A stretch of 64,000 nt of DNA from Comamonadaceae bacterium (GTDB lineage: Bacteria > Pseudomonadota > Gammaproteobacteria > Burkholderiales > Burkholderiaceae_C): assembly GCA_027488985.1 (NCBI GenBank), contig JAIYAR010000016.1:123874-187873 (forward strand), read 5' to 3'. Below the pieces are notes generated by a model. The model was not told where the DNA came from, searched no databases, and saw nothing but the letters and a program-made list of their open reading frames with translations. The position numbers and the translations under genes were made by a program. Shown here in pieces: positions 36,533 to 47,759 of the stretch; the stretch's first letter is position 1, and each line of letters starts with the position of its first letter.

Positions 36533-36889
36533 CTACAGATCTACGGGCTCACTGACGCATTTCAATGGGTGGCCTGCTTTATGGGCTGCTTCAAGGACTT
36601 GATCGACCTTGGTTGCCGCTATATCTTTGGGATACACGCCACATACACCCCGTCCATCCAAATGGATCTTGAGCATGATTTGTGTGGCAGCCTCCAGGTC
36701 TTTGCCAAAAAACTCCTGAATGACCACCACCACGAACTCCATGGGTGTGTAGTCGTCATTCAACATGACCACTTGGTACATGGAGGGTGGTTGAACGCGC
36801 TGGGACAAGCGCTCCAGGACGACCGTTCCGTCATCGCCACCAGCGGGGGGCGGTTTCACAGCGGGAGGTTTGGGGATGTTTGTAGCCAT
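36533..36889 (-). CDS. clpS: ATP-dependent Clp protease adaptor ClpS
   Basis: The 118-residue adaptor has the conserved core [20 protein letters not shown] and [20 protein letters not shown]. It binds N-degrons and hands them to ClpA. It is encoded immediately before clpA, as in most proteobacteria. The aat and bpt transferases that create such N-degrons are at 47.9-49.4 kb. Confidence 0.97.
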   Translation of the reverse strand: MATNIPKPPAVKPPPAGGDDGTVVLERLSQRVQPPSMYQVVMLNDDYTPMEFVVVVIQEFFGKDLEAATQIMLKIHLDGRGVCGVYPKDIAATKVDQVLEAAHKAGHPLKCVSEPVDL

Positions 36890-37036
36890 GAAATGATTCT
36901 ATCGAGCAAGACAGCAAGCCTTACCGCTAGAGGACAAATGAGGCGTAAACATGTGTTTTCAATGGGCAATGAAAAAACCACGTACAACATGCGCTGTACG
37001 CGGCCTTAGGGGTTGACAGTAGAAGAACCGTTGTAC

Positions 37037-38290
37037 CTACATGTTGTCGACCATGACTTTGCCAAATCCGGAGCAGCTCACCTGTTGGGCACCATCCATC
37101 AACCGTGCAAAGTCATAGGTCACTTTCTTGCTTGCTATAGATTTTTCAATCGAACGAATGATCAGATCCGCAGCTTCTTTCCAGCCCATATGGCGGAGCA
37201 TCATCTCGGCGGACAGGATTTCAGAACCGGGATTGACGTAGTCTTTCCCGGCATATTTGGGCGCAGTCCCATGAGTCGCCTCAAACATGGCCACGGTATC
37301 TGAGAGATTGGCACCCGGTGCAATGCCGATACCACCTACCTGGGCCGCCAAGGCATCGGAAATGTAATCCCCATTCAAGTTCAAGGTCGCAATCACGCTG
37401 TACTCGACCGGGCGCAAGAGAATCTGCTGAAGGAAGGCGTCGGCGATGCTGTCCTTGATGATGATGTCTTTACCCGTATTCGGACTTTTAAACCGGCACC
37501 AAGGGCCGCCATCAATTGGCTGGGCACCGAACTCGCGTTGGGCCAAAGCGTAGGCCCAATCGCGGAAGCTGCCTTCCGTGAATTTCATGATGTTGCCTTT
37601 GTGAACAATGGTCACATTGGGTTTGTCATTGTCAATCGCATACTGAATCGCTTTGCGCACCAGACGTTCAGTACCTTCACGGGACACCGGCTTTATGCCT
37701 AGGCCCGAAGTTTCGGGGAAACGGATCTTCTGAATGCCAAAGTCTTCGCTCAACACTTTGATCAGCCGTTTTGCCTTCTCGGAGCCCGCTTCAAACTCGA
37801 TCCCAGCATATATGTCTTCAGAGTTCTCTCTGAACACAACCATATTCGTCTTCTCTGGTTCTTTCAGGGGGCTCGGTACTCCCTTGAAGTACTGGATAGG
37901 GCGAAGGCAAACATACAAATCCAACTCTTGGCGCAATGCCACATTCAAGGAGCGGATGCCTCCGCCCACGGGAGTGGTCAGAGGCCCTTTGATGGATACC
38001 AGGTAGTCCCGCACCACATCTAGAGTTTCTTGCGGCAGCCACACGTCAGGGCCATAGATCCGGGTCGCCTTTTCTCCGGCATAAATTTCCATCCATTCGA
38101 TCTTGCGGGTACCGCCATAAGCTTTCTCCACTGCCGCGTCGACCACCTTCAACATGACCGGAGTGATGTCTACACCAATGCCATCGCCTACGATGTAAGG
38201 GATGATTGGGTGGTCAGGCACATTCAATGTTTTGTCGTCATTGGCGGTAATTTTTTGACCTTGCAACGGTACTTGAATGTGCTGATACAT
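37037..38290 (-). CDS. icd: NADP-dependent isocitrate dehydrogenase, dimeric type
   Basis: The 417-residue enzyme matches E. coli Icd: [40 protein letters not shown] (including the Ser phosphorylated by AceK in E. coli), [17 protein letters not shown] and [19 protein letters not shown]. It oxidises isocitrate to 2-oxoglutarate in the TCA cycle. A second, unrelated isocitrate dehydrogenase gene lies 0.7 kb away. Confidence 0.97.
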   Translation of the reverse strand: MYQHIQVPLQGQKITANDDKTLNVPDHPIIPYIVGDGIGVDITPVMLKVVDAAVEKAYGGTRKIEWMEIYAGEKATRIYGPDVWLPQETLDVVRDYLVSIKGPLTTPVGGGIRSLNVALRQELDLYVCLRPIQYFKGVPSPLKEPEKTNMVVFRENSEDIYAGIEFEAGSEKAKRLIKVLSEDFGIQKIRFPETSGLGIKPVSREGTERLVRKAIQYAIDNDKPNVTIVHKGNIMKFTEGSFRDWAYALAQREFGAQPIDGGPWCRFKSPNTGKDIIIKDSIADAFLQQILLRPVEYSVIATLNLNGDYISDALAAQVGGIGIAPGANLSDTVAMFEATHGTAPKYAGKDYVNPGSEILSAEMMLRHMGWKEAADLIIRSIEKSIASKKVTYDFARLMDGAQQVSCSGFGKVMVDNM

Positions 38291-38461
38291 ATAACTAAGC
38301 TCCAGCTTCCTTGGATAGCGGCAACGAATGAAATACTGTCAAGGCCTTGCTGCCTTGGAGTGCAAATTGGAAATTCATTCTAGTTGTAAAGTGAGGGCTG
38401 TACTTAACCTACCCCCCCTGATCAGGGCTACACCACTGTGAGCTTGAACGGCTGCTGTCGA

Positions 38462-38920
38462 ATGAAACACTTGAAACTGCTACTTGCCGCAGCACTCTTT
38501 GCTGTTTACACACTTTCCGGTGCCCAAGAGTCCCCTCAAACGGATTTGCCCCGCATCAAGTTGGGCGCTGGCATGTACCAGATTGAAGCTCAATTAGCCC
38601 GTACTCCGGACCAGCGGACGATAGGCCTGATGTACCGAAAAGAAATGCCGCAATACGAAGGCATGCTCTTCATATTTGAGCAGCCCTCAGGACTTTGTTT
38701 TTGGATGAAAAACACTTTAATCCCTCTAACTGCAGCCTTCATCGCAGACGACGGAACTATAGTCAATTTGGCAGACATGAAGCCACAAACGAGTGAATCC
38801 CATTGCGCCTTGCGCCCCGTCCGCTACGTACTAGAAATGAACCAAGGCTGGTTTGCCAAACGCGGCTTGAAAGCTGGCAGCAAATTGACTGGCACGCCAT
38901 TTGAATCACGCTCAAAATAA
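38462..38920 (+). CDS. DUF192 family exported protein
   Basis: The 152-residue protein has a signal peptide (LKLLLAAALFAVYTLSGAQE) and the DUF192 pattern: EAQLARTPDQRTIGLMYRKE, MLFIFEQPSGLCFWMKNTLI, PLTAAFIADDGTIVNL and VRYVLEMNQGWFAKRGLKAG. The function is unknown. It is a single gene between two oppositely oriented isocitrate dehydrogenase genes and ends at a terminator. ATG 38462 was chosen over an upstream start because it begins the signal peptide. Confidence 0.88.
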   Translation: MKHLKLLLAAALFAVYTLSGAQESPQTDLPRIKLGAGMYQIEAQLARTPDQRTIGLMYRKEMPQYEGMLFIFEQPSGLCFWMKNTLIPLTAAFIADDGTIVNLADMKPQTSESHCALRPVRYVLEMNQGWFAKRGLKAGSKLTGTPFESRSK

Positions 38921-38947
38921 ATAGGCTCCCACGACCGGCTCAAAAGG

Positions 38948-38983
38948 AAAAAGGGCCGCAGACCGGAGTCTGCTGCCCTTTTT
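38948..38983. terminator. bidirectional terminator between DUF192 gene and monomeric icd
   Basis: AAAAAGGGC...GCCCTTTTTC hairpin with an inner CAGAC/GTCTG stem; usable by both converging genes. Confidence 0.85.
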
Positions 38984-39020
38984 CGTCTGATCCAAGCAGG
39001 CTTGCTGGCCTGCAAGCAAT

Positions 39021-41258
39021 TTACACCGCTACTGAACCAAGCGCTGCATTCAAGGTTGCGCTAGGTCGCATGATGGCATCCAGCTTGGCTGTGTCAGGCA
39101 GGTAGTAACCACCGATATCGACAGCATGCCCCTGAACTGCGGCCAATTCCGCAACGATGGCAGATTCTTTCGCTACCAACTCTTTTGCCAAGGGTGCAAA
39201 CTGGGCTGCCAAGGTGGCATCTTCAGTTTGACCAGCCAACTCTTGTGCCCAGTACAAGGACAAGTAAAACTGGCTACCACGGTTGTCCAACTGACCTGTC
39301 TTGGGAGACGGGTTCTTGTTGTTGTCGAGTAGCTTGCCGGTTGCTGCATCCAGAGTCTTAGACAAGACCTTGGCCTTCGCATTTCCAGTTTTCAGACCCA
39401 AATCTTCGAGAGATACAGCCAAGGCGAGGAACTCACCCAAAGAATCCCAGCGCAGGTGATTTTCTTCCACCAATTGCTGTACATGCTTGGGAGCAGAACC
39501 ACCGGCACCGGTTTCGTACATGCCACCACCCGCCATCAAAGGCACGATGGAAAGCATCTTGGCAGAAGTACCAAGTTCCATGATCGGGAACAGGTCCGTC
39601 AGGTAGTCACGCAAGATGTTGCCGGTGGCACTAATCGTGTCCAAGCCACGAATTACGCGCTCCAATGTGTAACGCATCGCGCGCACTTGGCTCATGATCT
39701 GGATGTCCAAGCCGGAGGTGTCATGCTCGTGCAGGTACATCTTGACCTTGGTGATCAACTGGGCTTCGTGAGGCCGGTAAGAGTCCAACCAGAACACCAC
39801 GGGCATACCGGAATTGCGTGCGCGGTTGACCGCCAGCTTGACCCAATCTCGGATGGCTGCATCTTTGACCTGGCACATACGCCAGATGTCGCCCGCTTCC
39901 ACGTTCTGGCTCAGCAGAACTTCGCCGGTGGCCAAGTCGGTGATGTTGGCCACACCATCTTCGCTGATTTCAAAGGTCTTGTCGTGCGAACCGTACTCTT
40001 CGGCTTGCTGAGCCATCAAACCCACGTTGGGTACGGTACCCATGGTCTTGGGGTCGAATGCGCCGTGCCACTTGCAGAAATTGATGATTTCTTGGTAGAT
40101 GCGTGCAAAGGTCGATTCAGGCATCACTGCCTTCACATCCTTCAAGCGACCATTGGCGTCCCACATCTTGCCGCCGTTACGGATCATGGCCGGCATGGAA
40201 GCGTCCACGATGATGTCATTGGGCGAGTGGAAGTTGGTAATGCCCTTGGCAGAGTCGACCATAGCCAATTCGGGGCGGTGTTCATGGCAAGCGTGCAAGT
40301 CACGCTTGATTTCGTCTTGCTTGCTCTGGGGCAAAGTAGCTATCTTTCCGTAAAGATCAGCCATGCCGTTATTCACGTTTACGCCAAGTTCCTTGAACAG
40401 GACGCCATGTTTTTCAAATGCATCTTTGTAGAAAATCTTGACGCAGTGGCCGAAAACGATGGGGTGAGACACCTTCATCATAGTAGCCTTCACGTGCAGG
40501 GAGAACATCACACCGGTTTTGCGAGCGTCTTCAATTTCACGCTCATAGAACTCCAGCAATGCCTTCTTGCTCATGAACATGCTGTCGATTACTTCACGAT
40601 CCAGCAAAGAAACTTTAGGCTTGAGCACAATGGTCTGACCACTCTTGGTGATCAGCTCCATCTTCACATCACGTGCGCGGTCCAAGGTCAGGGACTTTTC
40701 ACCGTGGTAGAAATCACCATGGTGCATATGGGACACGTGTGAGCGTGATGCTTGGCTCCATTCGGCCATGCTGTGGGGGTTTTTCCGTGCATATTCCTTC
40801 ACGGCTTTGGGCGCGCGACGGTCTGAGTTGCCTTCACGCAAGACCGGGTTTACCGCGCTACCTGTGCATTTTGAATAGCGCGCACGAATAGATTTTTCTT
40901 CGTCTGTCTTGGGTGCTTCAGGATAGTCGGGAATCGCGTAGCCCTTGCTTTGGAGTTCCTTGATGCAAGCCACCAATTGACCAACAGAAGCACTGATGTT
41001 GGGCAACTTGATGATGTTGGCGTCCGCTTGCAGGGTTTTCTTACCTAGCTCAACCAAGGTGTTTGGGACCTTCTGGTCGTCTTTCAAGAAATCAGAAAAC
41101 TCACCCAATACCCGGGCAGCAACAGAAATATCTGACTCCACGACATTGATGCCTGCAGGCGCAGTGAATGTCCTGATCAAGGGCAAAAAAGAAGCAGTGG
41201 CCAAACGCGGGGCTTCGTCGGTCAATGTGTAGATGATGGTCGGTTGCTGGGTGCTCAT
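39021..41258 (-). CDS. icd2: NADP-dependent isocitrate dehydrogenase, monomeric type
   Basis: The 745-residue enzyme has the length and sequence of monomeric [83 protein letters not shown] and [20 protein letters not shown]. It catalyses the same reaction as the dimeric enzyme encoded next door but is unrelated in fold. Having both suggests condition-dependent roles, for example temperature or acetate growth (inference). It ends at a shared terminator; the 239 bases upstream hold its promoter and the sodB terminator. Confidence 0.96.
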   Translation of the reverse strand: MSTQQPTIIYTLTDEAPRLATASFLPLIRTFTAPAGINVVESDISVAARVLGEFSDFLKDDQKVPNTLVELGKKTLQADANIIKLPNISASVGQLVACIKELQSKGYAIPDYPEAPKTDEEKSIRARYSKCTGSAVNPVLREGNSDRRAPKAVKEYARKNPHSMAEWSQASRSHVSHMHHGDFYHGEKSLTLDRARDVKMELITKSGQTIVLKPKVSLLDREVIDSMFMSKKALLEFYEREIEDARKTGVMFSLHVKATMMKVSHPIVFGHCVKIFYKDAFEKHGVLFKELGVNVNNGMADLYGKIATLPQSKQDEIKRDLHACHEHRPELAMVDSAKGITNFHSPNDIIVDASMPAMIRNGGKMWDANGRLKDVKAVMPESTFARIYQEIINFCKWHGAFDPKTMGTVPNVGLMAQQAEEYGSHDKTFEISEDGVANITDLATGEVLLSQNVEAGDIWRMCQVKDAAIRDWVKLAVNRARNSGMPVVFWLDSYRPHEAQLITKVKMYLHEHDTSGLDIQIMSQVRAMRYTLERVIRGLDTISATGNILRDYLTDLFPIMELGTSAKMLSIVPLMAGGGMYETGAGGSAPKHVQQLVEENHLRWDSLGEFLALAVSLEDLGLKTGNAKAKVLSKTLDAATGKLLDNNKNPSPKTGQLDNRGSQFYLSLYWAQELAGQTEDATLAAQFAPLAKELVAKESAIVAELAAVQGHAVDIGGYYLPDTAKLDAIMRPSATLNAALGSVAV

Positions 41259-41447
41259 CTCTTATCTCCAAAAAATGATGTTTTGTTGCTGCCCTAAACA
41301 TGGAAACTGGCAGCAAACGCCGGATAGTGCGTGATTGTGCTTTCAGTGGTCTGACCCGAATTGCAATTTTTGCAACGCCTTACCGCAATATGAAATTTAT
41401 TGCCAACTCAAAGAAAGTATTTTCCTTGTGCGGTGCAACATCCCCAC

Positions 41448-41483
41448 AAAAAAAGGCCCGAAGGTTGCCCTCCGAGCCTTTTT
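41448..41483. terminator. terminator after sodB
   Basis: AAAAAGGCTCGGAGGGCAAC followed by CTTCGGGCCTTTTTTT on the minus strand; A runs on the other side make it symmetric. Confidence 0.8.
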
Positions 41484-41497
41484 GGACAGCAAGAAAA

Positions 41498-42079
41498 TCA
41501 GGCGAAATTCTTGGCAGCAAAATCCCAATTGACCAGCTTATCCAAAAATGTTTCGACAAACTTGGGGCGCATATTGCGGTAGTCAATGTAGTAGGCGTGT
41601 TCCCAAACGTCGACGGTCAACAAAGCCGTGTCAGCAGTGGTCAGGGGGGTGCCAGCAGCGCCAGTGTTCACGATGTCCACGGTGCCGTCAGCCTTCTTCA
41701 CCAACCAAGTCCAGCCGGAGCCGAAATTGCCTACTGCAGACTTCACGAACGCTTCCTTGAAAGCCGCATAAGAACCCCACTTGGCGTCAATAGCGGCAGC
41801 CAATGGGCCTGTGGGTTCGCCGCCGCCTTGGGGCTTCATGCAGTTCCAGAAGAAGGTGTGATTCCAGATCTGAGCCGCGTTGTTGTACACGCCACCGCTG
41901 GACTTCTTGATGATTTCCTCCAGGGACAGACTTTCGAACTCAGTCCCTTTTTGCAGGTTGTTCAGGTTCACGACGTAAGCGTTGTGATGCTTGCCGTGGT
42001 GGAACTCCAGCGTTTCCTGGGAGTAGGCGGGTGCCAGTGCATCAATCGCATACGGCAGTGGGGGCAAGGTGTGTTCCAT
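41498..42079 (-). CDS. sodB: iron superoxide dismutase
   Basis: The 193-residue enzyme has all four metal ligands: His27 (EFHHGKHH), His74 (WNHTFFW), Asp157 and His161 ([13 protein letters not shown]). Gln70 in AAQIWNH and the Ala-Ala-Gln pattern mark the iron type over the manganese type. It removes superoxide in the cytoplasm. It lies 46 bases downstream of xseA on the same strand. Confidence 0.97.
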   Translation of the reverse strand: MEHTLPPLPYAIDALAPAYSQETLEFHHGKHHNAYVVNLNNLQKGTEFESLSLEEIIKKSSGGVYNNAAQIWNHTFFWNCMKPQGGGEPTGPLAAAIDAKWGSYAAFKEAFVKSAVGNFGSGWTWLVKKADGTVDIVNTGAAGTPLTTADTALLTVDVWEHAYYIDYRNMRPKFVETFLDKLVNWDFAAKNFA

Positions 42080-42125
42080 GAAATCCTCGTAGTGGGTGGG
42101 TTAATGACAAAACTGATTGTAGAAA

Positions 42126-43427
42126 CTAATTAAGGCGGGCTGCTTGAACCGAGAGATCAACCGTACCGTCGGAGAGGGTTGCATGTACCTGCTGACCTGG
42201 CTCCAAACCCCCGACACCAGTGATCGCTACACCCTCGCTATTGGTTAGCCAAGCGTAGCCCCTCTTCAAAACCAGGGAAGGATCCAGGAGGCCGAGCTGC
42301 AGCTCAGCGCGCTGAACGCGTTCAATGTGGCCGCGATACAGCGCTTGCCTGACTGCAGGTAACTTTACAGTCAGGTTTTGGCTGCGTGCCGACTCTGCCC
42401 GCAGCTGGTTCAATGTAGCGGCACGCAAGCTGTGCCCCAAGCTCTGCAGTCGCATGGAATGGGCAGCCACAAGTCCAGAAGGGCGGCCGGCTCGCACCGC
42501 TACCCTGTCCAAGCGCTGGGCTTGCGTATCCAATGTTCGGTGTGTTGCGCTTTCCAGCCGCTCCATCAACAAACCCGCAGCAGCCTCGCAAATAGCAGCA
42601 GGTGTAGCCACCAATTCCGCTGCCGCAGTAGGCGTGGGGGCACGCACATCCGCGACAAAATCGGCAATCGTGAAATCGGTCTCATGCCCTACCCCACTGA
42701 CTACCGGTACCGGGCAGGCGCAGATCGTCAGAGCCAGCTGTTCATCGTTGAAGGCCCAAAGGTCCTCCATGGAGCCGCCGCCTCTCACCACAAGAATGAC
42801 TTCCAGCGGTGTGCCCCGTCCATCAATATCACTCGCACGTGATATCAAGGCCTGCAGGGACCGCACGAGCTCACCCGGTGCCGCTTCCCCCTGTACCGCA
42901 GCAGGAGCTAGAAAAACGGGAATGTGAGGCACCCGCCTGCGCAATGCGGTGGCTACATCGTGCAACGCTGCAGCACCAAGTGAAGTCACAAGGCCAATAC
43001 TGCGCGGCATGGCTGGCAAGGGACGTTTGCGGGCCGGGTCGAACAGACCCTGCGCCTCCAAGCGGGTCTTGAGTCGCACAAACTCTTCAAATAATGTGCC
43101 TTGCCCCTGACGCCGCATGCTCTCCACAATCAGCTGGAGATCGCCGCGGGGGCCGTAGATATCCAAGCGACCGGAAACCTCGACCAGCTCCCCGTCCCGA
43201 GGTGCGAAGTCGAGGCCCGTGGCGGCGCGCTTGAACATGGCGCAGCGGATCTGCGCGTCTTGGTCCTTCAAGGAGAAGTAACAGTGCCCGCTTGCCGCAC
43301 GAGAGAACCCGGAAATCTCACCCGTTACCCGCACGGGGTTGAACCGTGCGTTCAATGTGTCTGCCAGTGCCCTGCAAAGTGCATCCACCCGCCAAACACG
43401 GCGCAGTGCGTTGGCGTCTTCCATCAT
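42126..43427 (-). CDS. xseA: exodeoxyribonuclease VII large subunit
   Basis: The 433-residue subunit has an N-terminal OB fold (VTGEISGFSRAASGHCYFSL), the catalytic-region motifs IGLVTSLGAAALHDV, RGGGSMEDLWAFNDEQLA and VSGVGHETDFTIADFVAD, and a long helical C-terminus. With XseB it degrades single-stranded DNA. The frame is open to 43532, but TTGGAG lies upstream of tandem ATG codons at 43427 and 43424, which fit the family start. Confidence 0.95.
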   Translation of the reverse strand: MMEDANALRRVWRVDALCRALADTLNARFNPVRVTGEISGFSRAASGHCYFSLKDQDAQIRCAMFKRAATGLDFAPRDGELVEVSGRLDIYGPRGDLQLIVESMRRQGQGTLFEEFVRLKTRLEAQGLFDPARKRPLPAMPRSIGLVTSLGAAALHDVATALRRRVPHIPVFLAPAAVQGEAAPGELVRSLQALISRASDIDGRGTPLEVILVVRGGGSMEDLWAFNDEQLALTICACPVPVVSGVGHETDFTIADFVADVRAPTPTAAAELVATPAAICEAAAGLLMERLESATHRTLDTQAQRLDRVAVRAGRPSGLVAAHSMRLQSLGHSLRAATLNQLRAESARSQNLTVKLPAVRQALYRGHIERVQRAELQLGLLDPSLVLKRGYAWLTNSEGVAITGVGGLEPGQQVHATLSDGTVDLSVQAARLN

Positions 43428-43639
43428 GGTCGCTCCAAGGGAAAAAACAGGGTGAGCGCCTCGGAGCGATGCTGCAAAAATGTCATGAAACTGCACCTCA
43501 TAAGCGCGGGAGTATGCCCTCTGCTGCGGCATCCCACCCGCAGGCCCTCAAGTTGACACACTTTGGCCTTTGCCAAACCACAGCAACTCCAGGCACTGGG
43601 CCATAATCCGCAAGCTTTCAACTGCGCGGAGATCCCCTT

Positions 43640-44266
43640 TTGTTTTCCATCATTCAAGCTGCCGGCTGGCCGATCTGGCCCCTGATTGCCTGCTCCATCC
43701 TCGCTCTGGCCATAATCATCGAGCGCTTTATCAGCCTCAAGACGGCCAAAGTAGCACCTCCCCGCTTATTGGATGAAGTACTGAGCGTGACCAAAACATC
43801 GGTACCGGGCCCGGATGTGGTGAGCCAACTGGAGAAGAACTCCGCCTTGGGCGAGGTGCTTGCCTCCGGTTTGCGTGCCGTCAATAGCGACCCGCATTGC
43901 TCGGAAGACGACCTTCGCGCCACCATGGAAGGCGCAGGCCGGCTGGTCGCACAGCGACTAGAAAATTACCTAACTGCTCTGGGCACGATCGCGTCCGCAG
44001 CCCCGTTGCTGGGCTTGTTCGGCACGGTGGTCGGCATGATAGAAATCTTTGGCTCGCAAGCCCCTGGCAGCACAGGCGGTGGAAACCCTGCGCAACTGGC
44101 ACATGGCATCTCGATTGCCCTCTACAACACCGCCTTCGGACTGGTGGTTGCCATTCCTTCCCTGATTTTCTGGCGCTACTTCCGCGGGCGGGTGGACGCC
44201 TACCTGCTCACTCTGGAGTTGAGCTCAGAGCATCTGGTCCGTCACCTCAAATCACTGCGCAAGTAA
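43640..44266 (+). CDS. MotA/TolQ/ExbB proton-channel family protein (second ExbB)
   Basis: The 208-residue membrane protein has an N-terminal helix (WPIWPLIACSILALAIIIERF) and the signature ASAAPLLGLFGTVVGMIEIF followed by GISIALYNTAFGLVVAIPSL. The start codon is TTG at 43640 with GGAG eight bases before it; no ATG suits. It forms a proton channel with the ExbD-like protein encoded 9 bases downstream. The placement before lpxK and kdsB is common in beta-proteobacteria and suggests an envelope role rather than siderophore uptake (inference). Confidence 0.92.
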   Translation: MFSIIQAAGWPIWPLIACSILALAIIIERFISLKTAKVAPPRLLDEVLSVTKTSVPGPDVVSQLEKNSALGEVLASGLRAVNSDPHCSEDDLRATMEGAGRLVAQRLENYLTALGTIASAAPLLGLFGTVVGMIEIFGSQAPGSTGGGNPAQLAHGISIALYNTAFGLVVAIPSLIFWRYFRGRVDAYLLTLELSSEHLVRHLKSLRK

Positions 44267-44275
44267 GGCCCGGCC

Positions 44276-44701
44276 ATGAACTTTCGCCGACGCCAAGAAG
44301 ACGAACCCGAGATCAATCTCATCCCGTTCATTGACGTGCTGCTGGTGGTGCTCATTTTTCTGATGCTCTCCACCACGTACAGCAAATTCACAGAACTCCA
44401 ACTCAAGTTGCCCGTGGCTGATGCGGATGCCCAGCGTGATTACCCCAAAGAGCTGATCGTGGCGGTAAGCGCCGACGGGGCGTACAGCATCAACCGCCAA
44501 TTGCTGGCCGGTCGTAGCTTGGAGAGCCTGTCCGCCGCGCTCACTGAAAACGCAAAGGCCGGCAAAGACACTGTGATCATCATCAGCGCCGACGCCAGCG
44601 CCCGGCATCAGGCCGTGGTAACGGTAATGGAGGCGGCACGCCGCGCGGGCTTGAACCAAATCACTTTCGCGACCCAGTCTTCCGGTAACGCCGGCAAGTA
44701 A
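44276..44701 (+). CDS. ExbD/TolR family protein (second ExbD)
   Basis: The 141-residue protein opens with NFRRRQEDEPEINLIPFIDV and continues LLVVLIFLMLSTTY, including the membrane Asp of the ExbD/TolR proton path. A periplasmic domain follows. It pairs with the ExbB-like protein upstream; lpxK starts 3 bases after its stop. Confidence 0.94.
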   Translation: MNFRRRQEDEPEINLIPFIDVLLVVLIFLMLSTTYSKFTELQLKLPVADADAQRDYPKELIVAVSADGAYSINRQLLAGRSLESLSAALTENAKAGKDTVIIISADASARHQAVVTVMEAARRAGLNQITFATQSSGNAGK

Positions 44702-44704
44702 AGC

Positions 44705-45760
44705 ATGGCGGCAGCGCTGCAAGCAGCCATCACCCGGGCCTGGCAGGGGCGCGGCGCACTCAGTACTGCCCTGCTCCCCATTTCGTGGATTTATGGAGCG
44801 CTGACAGCTTTGCATCGGTGGACCTATGCCACCGGTCTGCAACGCAGCGAAAAACTGCACGTGCCAGTAGTCGTGGTGGGTAATGTCATAGCTGGCGGCG
44901 CCGGCAAAACCCCCACGGTACTGGGCGTGGTGTCCCATCTTCAAAGTTTGGGTTTCAAACCTGCGATCCTTTCCCGAGGTTATGGTGGCAGCCATCAGTT
45001 GCCCACCGTCGTAGCGAAAACCAGTACAGCCCAAGAAGTGGGCGATGAGCCCTTGCTGTTGCGGCGCTCGTCCGGTGTTCCTGTGGTGGTGGGGCGCGAC
45101 CGCGTCGCAGCAGGCAAACTGCTCTTGAAGACCCATCCTGGCATTACGCATATCGTGTGTGACGACGGTTTGCAGCACTTCCGGCTCTTTCGTGACCTGG
45201 AAATTTGCGTGTTTGATTCCCGGGGCTTGGGCAATGGACGCTTGCTCCCCGCAGGCATGTTGCGTCAAGCTTGGCCCCGCACGCCCGTTACCGAAGCCGG
45301 TCAGTCCATCCAACAGCTGTTGGTGTTGAAGACGGGACCGTCCGACCTGAATGGGCACCTGGCAACGCGTGCCTTATCAGAAAGCGCCGTCAATGGACAC
45401 GGACAAACCATGGCGCTCGATGCGCTCCGGCAATCCGGGGCTCCTCTTCACGCGATTGCGGGGATTGCGCAGCCGGACAATTTCTTCAGGATGCTGCAAG
45501 CGAAGGGGTTGGATCTCCAGACAACTGAGGGGCTACCAGATCACTATGATTTTGATAGCTACTCGCGCACATCTGACGAGCGCGAAGTACTTATTTGCAC
45601 AGAAAAAGACGCAGCCAAACTGTGGGGACACCGTCCGGACGCATGGGCCGTGCCTTTGCTTCAAACCTTGCCCCCGTCGTTTCTGGAGGCACTGGACCAA
45701 GCGCTCGTGCCGCAGCACACTCCACCGGTATCATCCCCCCATGGACACACGACTCATTGA
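44705..45760 (+). CDS. lpxK: tetraacyldisaccharide 4'-kinase
   Basis: The 351-residue enzyme has the Walker A motif [45 protein letters not shown], the acceptor-site [19 protein letters not shown] and the late TEKDAAKLW. It phosphorylates the lipid A disaccharide at the inner membrane. A palindromic-repeat copy encodes the variable stretch between LPDHYDF and TEKD. Its end overlaps the next gene by 20 bases. Confidence 0.96.
   Translation: MAAALQAAITRAWQGRGALSTALLPISWIYGALTALHRWTYATGLQRSEKLHVPVVVVGNVIAGGAGKTPTVLGVVSHLQSLGFKPAILSRGYGGSHQLPTVVAKTSTAQEVGDEPLLLRRSSGVPVVVGRDRVAAGKLLLKTHPGITHIVCDDGLQHFRLFRDLEICVFDSRGLGNGRLLPAGMLRQAWPRTPVTEAGQSIQQLLVLKTGPSDLNGHLATRALSESAVNGHGQTMALDALRQSGAPLHAIAGIAQPDNFFRMLQAKGLDLQTTEGLPDHYDFDSYSRTSDEREVLICTEKDAAKLWGHRPDAWAVPLLQTLPPSFLEALDQALVPQHTPPVSSPHGHTTH
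45545..45585. repeat. dispersed palindromic repeat inside lpxK
   Basis: GATTTTGATAGCTACTCGCG followed by CACATCTGACGAGCGCGA carries the TGATAGCT-CTCGCGCA core. It encodes [13 protein letters not shown] of LpxK. Confidence 0.6.
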
Positions 45761-45923
45761 ATTGCTGGTTTGCCCCGTCACCAAAGGGCCTTTGGAATTT
45801 GACCGCGAGAAGCAAGAACTGATTTCGCGAAGCGCCCGCTTGGCTTACCCGGTGCGGGATGGTATTCCCGTACTACTGGAAAACGAAGCACGGGTTCTGA
45901 CTGACGCCGAGCTGGACGCCTGA
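45741..45923 (+). CDS. Trm112-like (YcaR/UPF0434) protein
   Basis: The 60-residue protein matches the Trm112/YcaR family: [38 protein letters not shown] and a short acidic tail. Two of the four zinc Cys are absent, which is usual in bacterial members. Its role is unclear; the lpxK-ycaR-kdsB order is conserved widely. ATG 45741 lies inside the 3' end of lpxK in another frame; kdsB follows after 2 bases. Confidence 0.93.
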   Translation: MDTRLIELLVCPVTKGPLEFDREKQELISRSARLAYPVRDGIPVLLENEARVLTDAELDA

Positions 45924-45925
45924 GC

Positions 45926-46705
45926 ATGACCTACACGGTCCTCATTCCCGCCCGCTTGGCGTCTACCCGGCTGCCCAACAAGCCTCTGGTGGACATCGTC
46001 GGCCTGCCAATGGTGGTGCGTGTAGCTCAGCGTGTCAAAGCAGGACTCGATGCGTCCATCCGTGTTGTGGTGGCCGCAGACGACGCCAGCATTGTTGCGG
46101 CCTGTGAATCCCACCAGATTGAATGCCTGCTGACGCGGGTGGATCATCCCTCCGGTAGTGACCGCTTGGCAGAAGCTTGCGCCTTGCTCGGGCTCTCAGA
46201 TGACGCTGTTGTAGTCAATGTGCAGGGGGACGAGCCCTTGATCGACACCGGCTTGGTCTCCGCAGTGGCCGACCTTCTCCAGGCCCATCCGCATGCCACC
46301 ATGGGCACCGCCGCGCATGCCATCCACGACGTTGCTGACTTCAAGAATCCCAATGTAGTGAAGGTGGTCACCGACGCCAGCGGCTTGGCCCTGTACTTCA
46401 GCCGCGCGCCTATCGCCTGGTGGCGTGATGGTTTTGCCAGTGGCGTCAACACCTTGCCGGATCCGGCTCCACTGCGCCACGTGGGCATCTACTCCTACCG
46501 CGTGGGCTTTTTGAAGACATTCCCCACCCTCCCCCAAGCCCCCATCGAAGTGTTGGAGGCGCTGGAGCAGCTGCGCGCCATGTGGCACGGTCACCGCGTT
46601 GCGGTGCACGTGAGCCCTACGGCACCTGGCCCCGGCGTAGACACCCCGGAAGACTTGGAGCGGGTACGCCGCCTGATCCAAGACAAAGGCTCCATGCCGG
46701 TGTAG
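45926..46705 (+). CDS. kdsB: 3-deoxy-manno-octulosonate cytidylyltransferase
   Basis: The 259-residue enzyme opens [20 protein letters not shown] with the nucleotide-binding RxxSTRLPxK motif, then [29 protein letters not shown] and [12 protein letters not shown]. It activates Kdo as CMP-Kdo for lipopolysaccharide inner core synthesis, one step after LpxK-made lipid IVA. It is the last gene of the exbB-exbD-lpxK-ycaR-kdsB run. Confidence 0.96.
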   Translation: MTYTVLIPARLASTRLPNKPLVDIVGLPMVVRVAQRVKAGLDASIRVVVAADDASIVAACESHQIECLLTRVDHPSGSDRLAEACALLGLSDDAVVVNVQGDEPLIDTGLVSAVADLLQAHPHATMGTAAHAIHDVADFKNPNVVKVVTDASGLALYFSRAPIAWWRDGFASGVNTLPDPAPLRHVGIYSYRVGFLKTFPTLPQAPIEVLEALEQLRAMWHGHRVAVHVSPTAPGPGVDTPEDLERVRRLIQDKGSMPV

Positions 46706-46766
46706 TGTCTGTAAGTTTGATGCCGGTGAGGGCGTGATATTCTCTTAAGCTAATCGCCCGTCATAA

Positions 46767-47486
<720 letters not shown>

Positions 47487-47503
47487 AGCGTTGGTCTGAC
47501 AAG

Positions 47504-47529
47504 AAAAAGCCGCTTGCGCGGCTTTTTTT
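47504..47529. terminator. terminator after adk
   Basis: AAAAAGCCGC-TTGC-GCGGCTTTTTTT hairpin, 17 bases after the adk stop. Confidence 0.88.
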
Positions 47530-47628
47530 ACGTCAACTGCTATTCGATATCAAATGCCTCATGCTAGATCATCGCAATACGGTTGATTCGGAATCGGTGC
47601 ATTTCGCTGTGACATTGATACACCACCG

Positions 47629-47706
47629 TGGCGTGCCCGGAGGGGATCGAACCCCCGACCCACAGCTTAGAAGGCTGTTGCTCTATCCGACTGAGCTACG
47701 GGCACA
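47629..47706 (-). tRNA. tRNA-Arg (TCT)
   Basis: The minus strand starts GTGCCCGTAGCTCAGTCGGA, has anticodon loop CTTCTAA with anticodon TCT (Arg, AGA codon), T arm GGGTTCGATCCC and acceptor end CGGGCAC-G-CCA. All stems pair. Confidence 0.95.
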
Positions 47707-47759
47707 AAGAACAAAGGCCCTAAAGCAGTAGAACTTCAGAGCCTTTGATTTTGAAAGAA

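Noticed and set aside
37128-37150. TTGCTATAGATTTTTCAATC in icd, similar to the start of a repeat copy
   Set aside because: The GCGC-containing core is absent, so it was not included.
39456-40742. 428-codon plus-strand frame opposite monomeric icd
   Set aside because: It is antisense to a complete gene and lacks any domain signature.
44252-45358. 368-codon minus-strand frame opposite exbD and lpxK
   Set aside because: It is antisense to two clear genes and crosses their junction; no support.
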